Shown here piece after piece: positions 11,591 through 19,641 of a stretch of 42,560 bases of DNA. Within the stretch, counting starts at the first letter, position 1; every line of letters starts with the position of its first letter. A program made the position numbers and the translations under genes. The notes below the pieces were generated by a model. The model searched no databases and had not been told where the DNA came from. It was given only the letters and a program-made list of their open reading frames with translations. The DNA comes from Rhodospirillaceae bacterium (lineage in GTDB: Bacteria; Pseudomonadota; Alphaproteobacteria; Rhodospirillales; Rhodospirillaceae): assembly GCA_020852595.1 (NCBI GenBank), contig JADZAK010000016.1, positions 1 to 42,560 on the forward strand, in the 5' to 3' direction.

Positions 11591-12667
11591 TTACCGGGCA
11601 TTCGTGGGCTGGAGCCACATCTCGCAGCACGCTTTGGCAAGCGCGCGGACGCGAGCGATATAAGCGGCGCGTTCAGTGACGCTGATAACGCCGCGGGCAT
11701 CCAGAAGGTTGAAGGTGTGGGAGGCCTTGATGCACTGATCGTAGGCCGGCAGCGCCAGGCGCTGCTCGAGCAGCGCACGGCATTCGCTCTCGCAGTCGGC
11801 GAAGCGCTTGAACAGAATGTCGGTGTTCGCGAACTCGAAATTGTGCGCCGAATATTCGATCTCGGCGCGCTTGAAGATGTCGCCGTAGGTCACGCCGCGG
11901 TCGTTGAACGCGAGATCGTAAACATTCTCGACGCCGTACACGTACATGGCGAGGCGTTCGAGACCATAGGTCAACTCGACGGCGACCGGATCGCACTCGA
12001 GACCGCCGACCTGCTGGAAGTAGGTGAACTGGGTGACTTCCATCCCGTCGCACCACACTTCCCAGCCGAGACCCCAGGCGCCCAGGGTCGGGCTTTCCCA
12101 ATCGTCCTCAACAAAGCGGATATCGTGCGCCATCACGTCGATACCGATCGCTTCGAGGCTCTTGAGATAGAGCGCCTGCGGATCGGCCGGCGAAGGCTTC
12201 AGGATGACCTGGTACTGATAATAGTGCTGAAGACGGTTCGGGTTTTCGCCGTAACGGCCATCCGTCGGACGGCGCGACGGCTGCACGTAGGCCGCGTTCC
12301 AGGTGTCCGGACCGAGGGCGCGCAGCGTCGTGGCCGGATGGAAGGTGCCGGCGCCCATCTCCCTGTCGTACGGCTGCAGGATCACGCAGCCCTGCTCGGC
12401 CCAGAAATTCTGGAGCGCGAGGATCAAACCCTGAAAGCTGGTCGGCTTCGTCGCGGCTTTTGCGGCGATCTTCGGCGCGGCGCGGCGAACAGGAGCCGGC
12501 TTGGCGGCGGGCTTCTTCACTGATGTCTTTTTAGGGGCCGCTTTCTTCGCCGGCGCCTTCTTCACGGCGGGCTTCGCTTTGGGCTTGGCCTTCGCTTTGG
12601 CCTTCGCTTTGGGCTTTGCCTTTGCCTTGGCTTTGATTTTAGGGCGTTTCTTGGCGGCGCGAGCCAT
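11591..12667 (-). CDS. glyQ: Glycine--tRNA ligase alpha subunit with basic N-terminal tail
   Basis: A 358-residue protein whose residues 77-358 are a standard catalytic alpha subunit of glycyl-tRNA synthetase: [32 protein letters not shown], then [20 protein letters not shown]. Residues 1-76 are an added Lys/Ala/Pro tail ([12 protein letters not shown] and [12 protein letters not shown] units) resembling histone H1 or AlgP-type tails. No ATG occurs in frame between the tail and the core, so the tail appears to be translated. The coding DNA (about 12570-12660) is built from repeats related to GCCTTCGCTTTG on the plus strand. A terminator just upstream separates it from the preceding genes. The tail could bind tRNA or nucleic acid non-specifically, but that is inference. 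Confidence 0.95.
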   Translation of the reverse strand: MARAAKKRPKIKAKAKAKPKAKAKAKAKPKAKPAVKKAPAKKAAPKKTSVKKPAAKPAPVRRAAPKIAAKAATKPTSFQGLILALQNFWAEQGCVILQPYDREMGAGTFHPATTLRALGPDTWNAAYVQPSRRPTDGRYGENPNRLQHYYQYQVILKPSPADPQALYLKSLEAIGIDVMAHDIRFVEDDWESPTLGAWGLGWEVWCDGMEVTQFTYFQQVGGLECDPVAVELTYGLERLAMYVYGVENVYDLAFNDRGVTYGDIFKRAEIEYSAHNFEFANTDILFKRFADCESECRALLEQRLALPAYDQCIKASHTFNLLDARGVISVTERAAYIARVRALAKACCEMWLQPTNAR

Positions 12668-12746
12668 CGGTCTGATCCACAGATAAAGGAGCCGGGAAGC
12701 TACCGACCGACCGGCCTCAAATCAACATGCGCGAAGGCGCATAACT

Positions 12747-12775
12747 TAAAAAGATGCGGGCCTACGCCCGCGGGG
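12747..12775 (-). terminator. Rho-independent terminator after the PP0621-type gene
   Basis: On the minus strand GCGGGC pairs with GCCCGC around loop GTAG, and the hairpin is followed by a T-rich tail (TCTTTTTA, complement of 12747-12754). It separates the S49 peptidase pair from glyQ-glyS, so glyQS should have its own promoter in 12668-12746. Confidence 0.75.
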
Positions 12776-12797
12776 CCTTTAGAATCTGCTTTTAAAA

Positions 12798-13037
12798 TCA
12801 GCTTTTTTCGCAGGAACAGGTCGTGCCGGAGGCGATATATGCCCCGCATTTGCGGCAGGGCACGAGGTCCTGAACCACCGGCGGGCCTGAACGCGGCGGA
12901 CCGGGCGGCCGCACGTCGGCCCCTGTCATGCGGGCGGCGGCCCGGGTCATATCGGTCAGCCGCCAGCGGTACTTGAAACCCAAGTACACGACGATGATGA
13001 CGCCAATCGTAAAAAGGATCTTCAGGATCGAAATCAC
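12798..13037 (-). CDS. PP0621-like small membrane protein with C-terminal zinc-ribbon motif
   Basis: A 79-residue protein with one N-terminal membrane helix (ISILKILFTIGVIIVVYLGF) and a C-terminal LVPCRKCGAYIASGTTCSC, which contains a C-x-x-C pair and a further C-x-C. This layout is that of the PP0621 family, whose function is unknown. The GTG start at 13035-13037 overlaps the TGA of the S49 peptidase gene (GTGA), a classic coupled junction. The longer open frame into the peptidase gene has no membrane-protein character and is discarded. A strong terminator follows. Confidence 0.75.
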   Translation of the reverse strand: MISILKILFTIGVIIVVYLGFKYRWRLTDMTRAAARMTGADVRPPGPPRSGPPVVQDLVPCRKCGAYIASGTTCSCEKS

Positions 13038-13915
13038 AGGCCGAACCGCGCCCAGTGGGCGCGCTCCTCGACGGCCGAGATCAGGTCCGAGGCCCAACCG
13101 ATGCGCGCGTCGGCGCTCTCGAGGCCGGAGCCCCCGACCCGGCCCAGGCGGCGTTCGAGCCAACTCATGGGGCGTTCGACGATGAGGAAGCGCACGTCGG
13201 GACCGTACTTGCGGCGCATGATGGTCCTGAGATCGCCAAGCCCGTCGACGAGGCCGAGTTCAAGCGCGCGTTCCCCGGTCCAGATGTCGCCGTTGAACAC
13301 CGCTTCATCCGCCGCCGTCAGGCGCTCGCCGCGGCGCTTGCGCACGAAGGTGGTGAACTGGCGGTGGATATCCTTTTGGATCGCGTCGAGACGCGCAACG
13401 TCCTCAGGATTCTCGGGCTTAAAGGGATCGAGAAAGCTTTTGTGCGCGCCTTGCGCATGCACGCGCCGCTCGACGCCCATTTTAGAGATAAGGTCCTGGA
13501 ACCCAAAGCCGGCCGAGATCACACCGATGGAACCGACCACCGACATGGCATCCGCATAGATTTCGTCCGCGGCGAGCGCCAGCCAGTAGCCGCCCGAGGC
13601 CGCGATATCCTCGGCGAAGGCAAAGACGGGTATCTTGTTGTCCTTCGAAAGCTGACGGATGCGCCCGGCGATCTGCGCCGACTGCACCGGTGAGCCGCCG
13701 GGCGAATTGATTTGAAGACACACGGCGCGCACATGCCTGGAGAAGGCCTTCTTGAGGATCGGCTCGAGCGCGGTCAGGCTCAGGCCGCGCCGTCCCATGC
13801 CCACGGCGCCGATGAGGCCTTGCAGGCGCACGACCGACACGGACGGCGTCGGCAGCGTCGCGCGCACGATGCCGCGGTCGGCGAGAAAATCGTTGAGGCG
13901 GTCGATCACGTCCAT
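13034..13915 (-). CDS. S49 family serine peptidase (SppA/SohB-like)
   Basis: A 293-residue peptidase of the signal-peptide-peptidase A family. The nucleophile is S107 in EDIAASGGYW and the general-base Lys is K159 in GAHKSFLDPF, giving the Ser-Lys dyad. INSPGGSPVQSA (70-80) is the conserved substrate-binding loop. It is the single-domain form (E. coli SppA is double), and no clear membrane anchor is visible at the N-terminus, so it may be cytoplasmic or peripheral. It is cotranscribed with the overlapping PP0621-like gene. Together with the methyltransferase upstream and the polyprenyl synthase further away it belongs to a gene set often clustered in alphaproteobacteria. Confidence 0.9.
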   Translation of the reverse strand: MDVIDRLNDFLADRGIVRATLPTPSVSVVRLQGLIGAVGMGRRGLSLTALEPILKKAFSRHVRAVCLQINSPGGSPVQSAQIAGRIRQLSKDNKIPVFAFAEDIAASGGYWLALAADEIYADAMSVVGSIGVISAGFGFQDLISKMGVERRVHAQGAHKSFLDPFKPENPEDVARLDAIQKDIHRQFTTFVRKRRGERLTAADEAVFNGDIWTGERALELGLVDGLGDLRTIMRRKYGPDVRFLIVERPMSWLERRLGRVGGSGLESADARIGWASDLISAVEERAHWARFGL

Positions 13916-13987
13916 GAGCGGAGCTTACCATATCGGGCGAGGACACAAGTCCTTCCAATTTCGGTACGCTTTCGCGGTTTGCAAGGG

Positions 13988-14716
13988 CTAGGCAAGCGCG
14001 CCGCCGCCGCGCAAGACCGCATCGGCGGCCGCTGTGAAAGCGCCGTCATCGCCGTGAAGGATGAACCCCGGCAGGAGCGTGTCCGGCGTACGGCGGTCCT
14101 TGCCGGCATCGATAATGACGCGGCGCGCCGGCTGACCGCTCTTGGAATGGATGGGACGGATGCGGATGTCGCCCGTGCGCCCGTGCAGGACACCCAGGAT
14201 GTCCGAGAGACGATCCGCGCGATGAACGATCACCAGGCGGCCTTTCGGCTTCAGCGCCGCGAGGCAATGACGCAGCCAGGCGGCGAGATCGAGTTCGCCC
14301 TCCATATGCGCGACGGCAAGCGACGCGTTCGGCGGCGGCGTGCCGCCGTCGGCGAAAGGCGGGTTTGTCATCACGATGTCGTAAACGCCGTGAGCAACGT
14401 CCGCGATATCTCCGGTGACGATCCGCGCGGCGCCTTCAAGGCCATTAAGCGCAAGCCCCGCGCGGGCGTACTCGGCATGGCGCGGTTGCAGTTCGAGACC
14501 TGTCAAATTCAGGCCCTGAACGCGCGCCGCAAGGCAGAACATGGCCGCGCCGGTCCCGCATCCCGCGTCGAGCACATGCTGGCCCGGTTTTGCAGGTACG
14601 GCGGCGGCGAGCAGGACCGGATCGACCGCGACACGATAGCCGTCGGCGGGCTGGCGTATGTGAACGCGCCCGTCCAGAAGACGATCATCGGTGAAGGCCA
14701 TATCCTGCGGCGCCAT
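13988..14716 (-). CDS. tRNA1(Val) (adenine-N6)-methyltransferase-like protein
   Basis: A 242-residue class I SAM-dependent methyltransferase of the TrmN6/YfiC group, which makes m6A in tRNA. Motif I is VLDAGCGTGAAMF (48-60), the acidic end of strand 2 is LTGLELQPRHAEYA, and the amino-methylating signature N-P-P-F is at 118-121 in MTNPPFADGG. The N-terminal LLDGRVHIRQPADGYRVAVD is also typical. M1 and M6 are both possible starts; neither has a clear ribosome binding site. The tRNA target is inferred from the family. Confidence 0.82.
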   Translation of the reverse strand: MAPQDMAFTDDRLLDGRVHIRQPADGYRVAVDPVLLAAAVPAKPGQHVLDAGCGTGAAMFCLAARVQGLNLTGLELQPRHAEYARAGLALNGLEGAARIVTGDIADVAHGVYDIVMTNPPFADGGTPPPNASLAVAHMEGELDLAAWLRHCLAALKPKGRLVIVHRADRLSDILGVLHGRTGDIRIRPIHSKSGQPARRVIIDAGKDRRTPDTLLPGFILHGDDGAFTAAADAVLRGGGALA

Positions 14717-14745
14717 AGGCGGTGAGGATAGCGAGAAGCGAGAGG

Positions 14746-15450
14746 TTAGCGCGACGGCTTTCTTTTACGCACCGCCTTGGCCCCGCGTTTTATCGAAGCG
14801 GTTTTCACCGCGGCGGTTTTCGCCGATTTCCGGTCCCACGCCGCGAGCAGCACGGCGGCGGCCTCCTTGGCTTTCAAGGCGGCGTCCTTGCGCCCCGCGC
14901 GCGCGCTCATGATCGCGCCTTCCATCAGCATCATCCAGGCGGCCGCGAGACCGTTCGGATCGGGCAGACCGGCGCCGCGCGCGAGTTGGCCGGCGAAACT
15001 CTCAATTTGGCCCAGCTTTGCCGCCGTTGCCTTGTGCACCGGCGAACCGGCCTCGGACTCACAGATGATGCGCAGGAAGGGGCAGCCTTCGAAGCCTTCA
15101 TCCTCGAACCACTCATGAAAGAGATCGAAAATGGCCAGAAGACGCGCACGAGGGGTCGCGCCTCTCGTCTTCACACCCGCTTTCAGCCAGCCGACGGTCC
15201 AGCGCTTGGCCCGCAAATCAAGGTAAGCCAAGACCAGATTCTCTTTCGCCTGGAAATGATGATAGAGCGTCATTTTGGCGACGCCGGAACGCGCGCTGAT
15301 CGTGTCCACACCGACGAGGTTCACACTCTGGGCGGTGAAGAGAGCGTAGGCCGCTTCGAGAATCTTCTGGCGCGTGACCGCGCGCCGTCCGGTGGGAATA
15401 ACGTCGTCCAAATCGCTCAAGCGTCTTTCCTGGCGCTGTGAAGCCGCCAT
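14746..15450 (-). CDS. TetR family transcriptional regulator
   Basis: A 234-residue regulator. The N-terminal TetR helix-turn-helix is clear: TRQKILEAAYALFTAQ, then GVDTISARSGVAKMTLYHHF and AKENLVLAYLD. The C-terminal ligand domain contains EDEGFEGCPFLRIICESEA and an AAWMMLMEGAIM helix, similar to YxaF/LmrA-type members. The last 30 residues are a Lys/Arg/Ala tail (KTASIKRGAKAVRKRKPSR) not usual in the family. An in-frame GTG at 15460-15462 is an alternative start. The divergent region to the right holds an inverted pair of AGATCGGT-type sites that may be its operators. The ligand is unknown. Confidence 0.88.
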   Translation of the reverse strand: MAASQRQERRLSDLDDVIPTGRRAVTRQKILEAAYALFTAQSVNLVGVDTISARSGVAKMTLYHHFQAKENLVLAYLDLRAKRWTVGWLKAGVKTRGATPRARLLAIFDLFHEWFEDEGFEGCPFLRIICESEAGSPVHKATAAKLGQIESFAGQLARGAGLPDPNGLAAAWMMLMEGAIMSARAGRKDAALKAKEAAAVLLAAWDRKSAKTAAVKTASIKRGAKAVRKRKPSR

Positions 15451-15759
15451 TCTGGGCCGCACTTCTTAGCAGGTGATTACCGATCTCAAGATGCACTTTA
15501 TCGCTCCTTCCCCCCGTTTCATTTGACGCGAATCAACAAATCAGCCCGTGCGCGCCGGTTTTCCCTGACCGGACGCGATCGACATAACCCGCGGTCGAAA
15601 TGACGGCGCGAATTTTATACAGATCGGTACAATTATTCCAGTTGTGAGTGCGAAACGATCGCAACCTCGCCTCGTCGTGATGCGCCGCGGACGCGATGCC
15701 GGGAGGAAACCTCCCTCCATGGGCCGGCGTTAGCCTTCAAAACAAGACTGGAGGAACGA
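15451..15759. promoter_or_regulatory. Divergent intergenic region with candidate TetR half-sites
   Basis: This stretch carries the promoters of the TetR gene (left) and the small lipoprotein gene (right). Two copies of an octamer in opposite orientation, ACCGATCT (15479-15486) and AGATCGGT (15621-15628), match in nine of ten bases when extended. They are 134 bases apart and are candidate TetR-type half-sites. A short GGGAGG-AAA-CCTCCC hairpin lies near 15702-15716. No coding sequence is apparent. Confidence 0.35.
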
Positions 15760-16005
15760 ATGCTCAAGCTCACCCGGCTCCTGCTCGCTGTGTCCCTCGC
15801 CGTTGGTGTGGCCGCCGGAACCGCAGCCTGCACGCGAGTCAAAAACGAGGTCGGCATCCCGAACACGATCACGTTCGATTGCAAGCGCGGCCTCGACGCC
15901 GATTGCGACGCGCAGGCTTACGCCGCGTGTCCGAACGGATACGAGAACGCCGCGCGTATCACCGCAGATTCGCGGATGCAGACACGCGTCATCCGCTGCC
16001 GTTAG
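15760..16005 (+). CDS. Small Cys-rich lipoprotein
   Basis: An 81-residue secreted protein. The hydrophobic signal peptide (TRLLLAVSLAVGVAAG) ends at a weak lipobox with C24 in GTAACTRV, so it may be a lipoprotein. The mature part has four more Cys residues in DCKRGLDADCDAQAYAACP and the final VIRCR, suggesting two disulfides in the periplasm. GGAGGA is well placed before the ATG. I do not recognise the family. It diverges from the TetR gene and could be its target. Confidence 0.7.
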   Translation: MLKLTRLLLAVSLAVGVAAGTAACTRVKNEVGIPNTITFDCKRGLDADCDAQAYAACPNGYENAARITADSRMQTRVIRCR

Positions 16006-16075
16006 CGGCGCGCGTGACATGAACGTGAGGTTTAAGTTCAAGGTCCCTCACCCCATTTCGTCTAACCGGCGAAAA

Positions 16076-16288
16076 TCAACTGACCAGAAGTTCGAGGCAC
16101 TTCTTGCGCTGAAGCGCGGCGCGCTTGCGCAGGAGCACGAGATCGGCGCCCTGCCAAATCTCGATGGCCGCTTCGCTGCGCATGAACTTCGTGGCGAACA
16201 CCGCGGCATCCTCGGCGCTTGCGGCGTCGATCGGCGGCAAGGTCACCCGCCGATTTTTCCCGTAGACCAGAAAACAACGATAAACCAA
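16076..16288 (-). CDS. Short hypothetical protein
   Basis: A 70-residue soluble protein starting at a TTG with AGGTG upstream. It reads VYRCFLVYGKNRR, then an Asp/Ala-rich helix (DAASAEDAAVFATKFM) and AAIEIWQGADLVLL. The layout, strand then helix 'A-x-x-D-A' then 'E-I-W-x-x-x-x-L-V', is that of small proteins frequent in alphaproteobacteria that have no assigned function. It is last in the minus-strand run that begins with the histidine kinase gene. Confidence 0.55.
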   Translation of the reverse strand: MVYRCFLVYGKNRRVTLPPIDAASAEDAAVFATKFMRSEAAIEIWQGADLVLLRKRAALQRKKCLELLVS

Positions 16289-16386
16289 ACAGCACCTGAA
16301 GGATGTTACCGGGACCTAACGCCGCCGCGTCGCAAAAGTTACTCCGCGCGGCAATCGATCCTTGGAACGTCCGTCCAGGGTTCCCC

Positions 16387-16704
16387 TTATACGTGAGGAT
16401 CGGGAACGCCCGAGGGGGCGACACCTTCCTGAACAACGATCTGTCCAACGGACGCATCCCGCCGAAACAGCGCCGCTTCATCGTATTCGGGATCTTTGAA
16501 CAAGGCCTCGGCGTGCGCCGCGGACGGAAACTCGACGATCACCATGCGGTCATTGAAGGGCATGCCTTCGAGGGTGATGACCGGCGTTCCGCGCGTGAGG
16601 AATTTGCCGCCGTGGCGCGCGATCAACGCAGGCGTCCGCGCGGCATATTTCAGATACGCCTCGGGATCGTGGACCGCGACTCTCGCGACGAGATATGCAG
16701 GCAT
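16387..16704 (-). CDS. DUF1330 family protein
   Basis: A 105-residue ferredoxin-like (dimeric alpha-beta barrel) protein of family DUF1330. MPAYLVARVAVHDPEAY, GGKFLTRGTPV and RMVIVEFPSAAHAEALF with DPEYDEAALFRRDAS are the typical blocks. The ATG at 16702-16704 has GGGGGAGG upstream, so it is chosen over an ATG seven codons earlier. It lies 38 bases downstream of the DUF2007 gene. Function is not known; relatives resemble small monooxygenase or isomerase folds. Confidence 0.88.
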   Translation of the reverse strand: MPAYLVARVAVHDPEAYLKYAARTPALIARHGGKFLTRGTPVITLEGMPFNDRMVIVEFPSAAHAEALFKDPEYDEAALFRRDASVGQIVVQEGVAPSGVPDPHV

Positions 16705-16742
16705 AAACTCCTCCCCCTTGAACACGGGGAAGGCTAACAGAC

Positions 16743-16961
16743 CTAAGCGCGATCGGCTTCAAGGAATTCCGGACAAATGTCCAAGGCCACGCGGCGCGCG
16801 CGCGTGAGGTCCTCCTCCAAGACCATCAAGCGCTGCGGGAACGCCGCGCCATAGATATCCGCGATGCCGTCGAACACCACCGCATCAATTTCGGCATCCG
16901 CGAGCGCGGCGAGCATCGCGGAAATCAGGACGGGGTTGTCGCTGCGGAGAAGTTCGACCAT
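16743..16961 (-). CDS. DUF2007 domain protein
   Basis: A 72-residue protein of the DUF2007 family: MVELLRSDNPVLISAMLAAL, AVVFDGIADIYGAAFPQRLM and a final VLEEDLTRARRVAL helix. The family is predicted to be signal-transducing but has no proven activity. The longer frame into the nuclease gene is rejected because this ATG matches the family start. It begins five bases after the nuclease stop codon. In many alphaproteobacteria DUF2007 sits between the polyprenyl synthase and the TrmN6-like methyltransferase genes; here other genes lie between. Confidence 0.85.
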   Translation of the reverse strand: MVELLRSDNPVLISAMLAALADAEIDAVVFDGIADIYGAAFPQRLMVLEEDLTRARRVALDICPEFLEADRA

Positions 16962-16966
16962 GGCCG

Positions 16967-17776
16967 TTAAGGATATTGCTTCATCGCCTGTTCCAGCAGG
17001 CGTGCGAGGCGCACACCCGCCTTGGCGATCTGATCGAGCACGATGGGCCGGTTCTGGTTGACGTAGATTTCGCCGAACTCGAGCCCGCCCGGATTGCCTA
17101 CATAACCGGTGGCCGGGCTGCGCAGGATGGTGAGACTCTCGTTGGCCCAGGTCAGCGGCGGCGCATCCACCCAATCGAATGTGTGATCGGACGGCATCAC
17201 GGGGCGAAAGCGCACGGGCGCCTTCTCATCGCCTCTATGCGCATATTCAACGAGCGCGTAATCCCACACCCCGTGCATGGACCATTCTTCGCCGAAGAAG
17301 GTTGCCTTCAGCATCGTGCCGCGGCGGTCTTCCGCGAAGCCGGTGTGCAGCGGTTGGTGAAGATCGCCGACAAAGTGAGCGAGAAACATCAGCGCCTGCG
17401 CGCGTTCGGCTTTCGGGACCGTGCTTTTCAGAATCTGGAACTGACGTTCGATCTCGCGCACGGCGCAACTTGTCGCGACCGGACAATCGCGCTCCATGAT
17501 CACCTCGGTCGCGCCTTTGGGCACACTGATGTAGTGCCAGGGTCCGGTTTCGCGGTGACTTTCCCGGTAGGCGTCGGCCCAGTTGCAGGAGTCGGCGAAC
17601 TCCTCCTGTGTCTTGAAGTCGAGGATATCGAGCACCTTGGCGCGCGCGTCTTCGGTCAGGTCGTCCCAGGTCTTGTTGCAGACCATGCGATGGCCGAGAT
17701 CGCCCCAGGCAAATGCGGACGCGGGCGCCGCCGCTGCGAACGCAAGGACGCTCAGGAGCGCCGTAAGACGTTTCAT
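16967..17776 (-). CDS. S1/P1 nuclease (paralogue 1, intact metal site)
   Basis: A 269-residue secreted, trinuclear-zinc single-strand nuclease/3'-nucleotidase. A signal peptide (KRLTALLSVLAFAAAAPASA) is followed by cleavage at AFA-W, which leaves W24 as the mature N-terminus, as needed for zinc binding. The remaining ligands of the family are all visible: H29, D68, H81, H134, D138, H144 (DLHQPLH), H168 and D172 (MHGVWDYAL). The start at MKRLT is chosen over one four codons earlier. It lies 14 bases after the histidine kinase gene and just before DUF2007, so it is probably in one transcript with both. Confidence 0.93.
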   Translation of the reverse strand: MKRLTALLSVLAFAAAAPASAFAWGDLGHRMVCNKTWDDLTEDARAKVLDILDFKTQEEFADSCNWADAYRESHRETGPWHYISVPKGATEVIMERDCPVATSCAVREIERQFQILKSTVPKAERAQALMFLAHFVGDLHQPLHTGFAEDRRGTMLKATFFGEEWSMHGVWDYALVEYAHRGDEKAPVRFRPVMPSDHTFDWVDAPPLTWANESLTILRSPATGYVGNPGGLEFGEIYVNQNRPIVLDQIAKAGVRLARLLEQAMKQYP

Positions 17777-17790
17777 CCGCAAATCCACAG

Positions 17791-19641
17791 CTACACCGAT
17801 CGCGCCGCGACGGCGAGACCGGCGCCGGTGGGCTCACCGGCCTCCGGCTCACGGTCCAAGCGCTCGCTTTCCGTACCGCGTGATGCCCCGAAAGGCAGCG
17901 TGAAATGGAAATTGGATCCCTCGCCCAGAATACTCTCGACCCCGATCTCGCCGCCCATGAGGCCGGTGAGCCCTTGGCAGATCGCGAGGCCGAGCCCGAT
18001 CCCGCCGAAAACACCCGCTTCGGCGCTGTGGGCATGTTGGAAAGCCTCGAAAATACGGCGGCAGGCCTGCGGGGCGATGCCGACCCCCTGATCTTTCACC
18101 GCGAACCGCACCTCGCCGCGCTCGCCTTCGATCGCCGACGCGGCGACGCTTATCTCGCCGCTGTTGGAAAACCGCACGGCATTGGCGACCATGTGGGCGA
18201 GGATTTGCCTCACGCGCACGGCATCGCCCCGTACCAGCGCCGGAATTTTTGGGTCCACCCATGCCGTCAGCTTAAGGCCTTTTTGAAGCGCGGCCGGCGC
18301 CGCGCAAGCCACCACGTCGTCGACGATCTTTGAGATCGCCATTTCGCGGGCCTCGATCTCCAACTGCCCCGCGTCGATCAATGAAAAGTCGAGAATATCA
18401 TTGATGACCGCGACGGGCGCCTGACTGGAGTCTCTCACGGCCTGCAACATCGCGCGCTGCGCGTCATCGAGCCCTGTCTGCAGCAACCGATCGACCGTGC
18501 CGATCACGCCGTTCATCGGCGCCAACACGCCGCGCTTCATCGCCGCGAGGAGGCCGGCGCTGGCGCGCGCTGCGGATTGCGCCTCCGCACGCGCGCTTTG
18601 CAGCGCAACGGTGACCTGGTCGCGCATGTAAACGCGCCCCAATTCGGAGCCGACGCGTTCGAACGTCAGCTTCAGAAGATCGTCCGCCGCCGCGGGAATC
18701 TGTTTCATGAACTCGAGGACCGCGACCACCTGATCGTCGGCCTTGATCGGGATCGCAAGCACGGAGCCGATGATATTCCGGTTTTTATCGAACCGCGTGA
18801 GCGACGGGTCGCTCGATACATCCTCGATCCAGACCGCCGCTCCGGTTTCGAGGACGCGGCCCGGAATATCTTCCCCTTTTGCGAAAGACTTTCCCAGCAC
18901 GGCGGACTTTACGGACTGATCGGCGAACAGGTCCTTGGCGAGCGCGAAGGTCGCGAGCTCGAGTTGCGGCTTCCCGCCGTGCGCAAGGCGATACACGAGC
19001 CTTATCGGCCAGCCCAGGAAAGCGCCGAGTTCGGCCGAGCCTTGACGCAAGGCGTCGTAGAAATTCACCGCCCTGTTCGCGATCGCCGCAACGCGGTTCA
19101 CCAATTCCACTTGCCGCGAGGTGAACTGGCGCGTGTCTTCCTTACGCTGCTCCTCCGACTGGTCCTCGACCCAGGTCAGGATCGCAGGCTCCCCGCGGTA
19201 GGTGATCAGGCGGTTGGTGATGAGGGACAGGCGCGGCTTTCCTTCCGACGTGCGCAAGTGCAGGGCGTAGCGCGTCACGCCGCCGTGTTCGCACACAAGC
19301 GCGACCAACGCATCGCGGTCCTTAGGGTCGACAAAGAAGTCGGCGGTCGAAAGTCCGACCGCGCGCCCCTTCGGCAAGCCGAAAAAGCGTTCGATACTGG
19401 TGTTCGCCAGGAGCGCGACCCCATCCGAGACGCGCGAGATGACGGCGCCGATCGGGCTGGTGTTGAGCGCCTCGAGGAAGGAGTCGGCGGCCGGCGCCGC
19501 GCCCTCGCTTTTGCCGGGAGCCGTCTTTTTAAGCGGCACGCGCTTCGACCACGACTTGGAGGAGCCCGACTTGGAGGAGCGCGACTTGGCAGAGCGCGGC
19601 GTCGACCTGGACGCCGATTTTTTCTTTCTTACGCTGCCCAC
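17791..19641 (-). CDS. PAS-GAF sensor histidine kinase lacking the phospho-acceptor His
   Basis: A 616-residue protein without membrane segments. Residues 1-45 are a Ser/Lys/Arg-rich basic tail, about 52-165 a PAS-like domain, 180-340 a GAF domain, 365-425 a HisKA-like dimerisation region and 430-585 an HATPase_c domain. The ATP site is intact: N487 in MVANAVRFS, D517-x-G-x-G (DQGVGIA) and GGIGLGLAI (546-554). The H-box, normally M-S-H-E-I-R-T-P-M-N-G-V, reads M-K-R-G-V-L-A-P-M-N-G-V (368-379), so the His is R370. It should therefore not autophosphorylate in the usual way. No response regulator is adjacent. The secreted nuclease gene follows directly. Confidence 0.88.
   Translation of the reverse strand: MGSVRKKKSASRSTPRSAKSRSSKSGSSKSWSKRVPLKKTAPGKSEGAAPAADSFLEALNTSPIGAVISRVSDGVALLANTSIERFFGLPKGRAVGLSTADFFVDPKDRDALVALVCEHGGVTRYALHLRTSEGKPRLSLITNRLITYRGEPAILTWVEDQSEEQRKEDTRQFTSRQVELVNRVAAIANRAVNFYDALRQGSAELGAFLGWPIRLVYRLAHGGKPQLELATFALAKDLFADQSVKSAVLGKSFAKGEDIPGRVLETGAAVWIEDVSSDPSLTRFDKNRNIIGSVLAIPIKADDQVVAVLEFMKQIPAAADDLLKLTFERVGSELGRVYMRDQVTVALQSARAEAQSAARASAGLLAAMKRGVLAPMNGVIGTVDRLLQTGLDDAQRAMLQAVRDSSQAPVAVINDILDFSLIDAGQLEIEAREMAISKIVDDVVACAAPAALQKGLKLTAWVDPKIPALVRGDAVRVRQILAHMVANAVRFSNSGEISVAASAIEGERGEVRFAVKDQGVGIAPQACRRIFEAFQHAHSAEAGVFGGIGLGLAICQGLTGLMGGEIGVESILGEGSNFHFTLPFGASRGTESERLDREPEAGEPTGAGLAVAARSV
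19553..19597 (-). repeat. Three tandem 15-bp repeats in the kinase N-terminal tail
   Basis: Three consecutive 15-base units, starting GACTTGGAGGAGCCC on the plus strand, encode the Ser/Lys-rich tail of the kinase (units like SKSGS). The third unit has one or two changes. Repeat number may vary between strains. Confidence 0.7.

Noticed and set aside
9447-11663. 738-codon plus-strand open frame opposite glyS
   Set aside because: Shadow of glyS in the complementary frame, with no domain, no ribosome site and composition typical of antisense translation.
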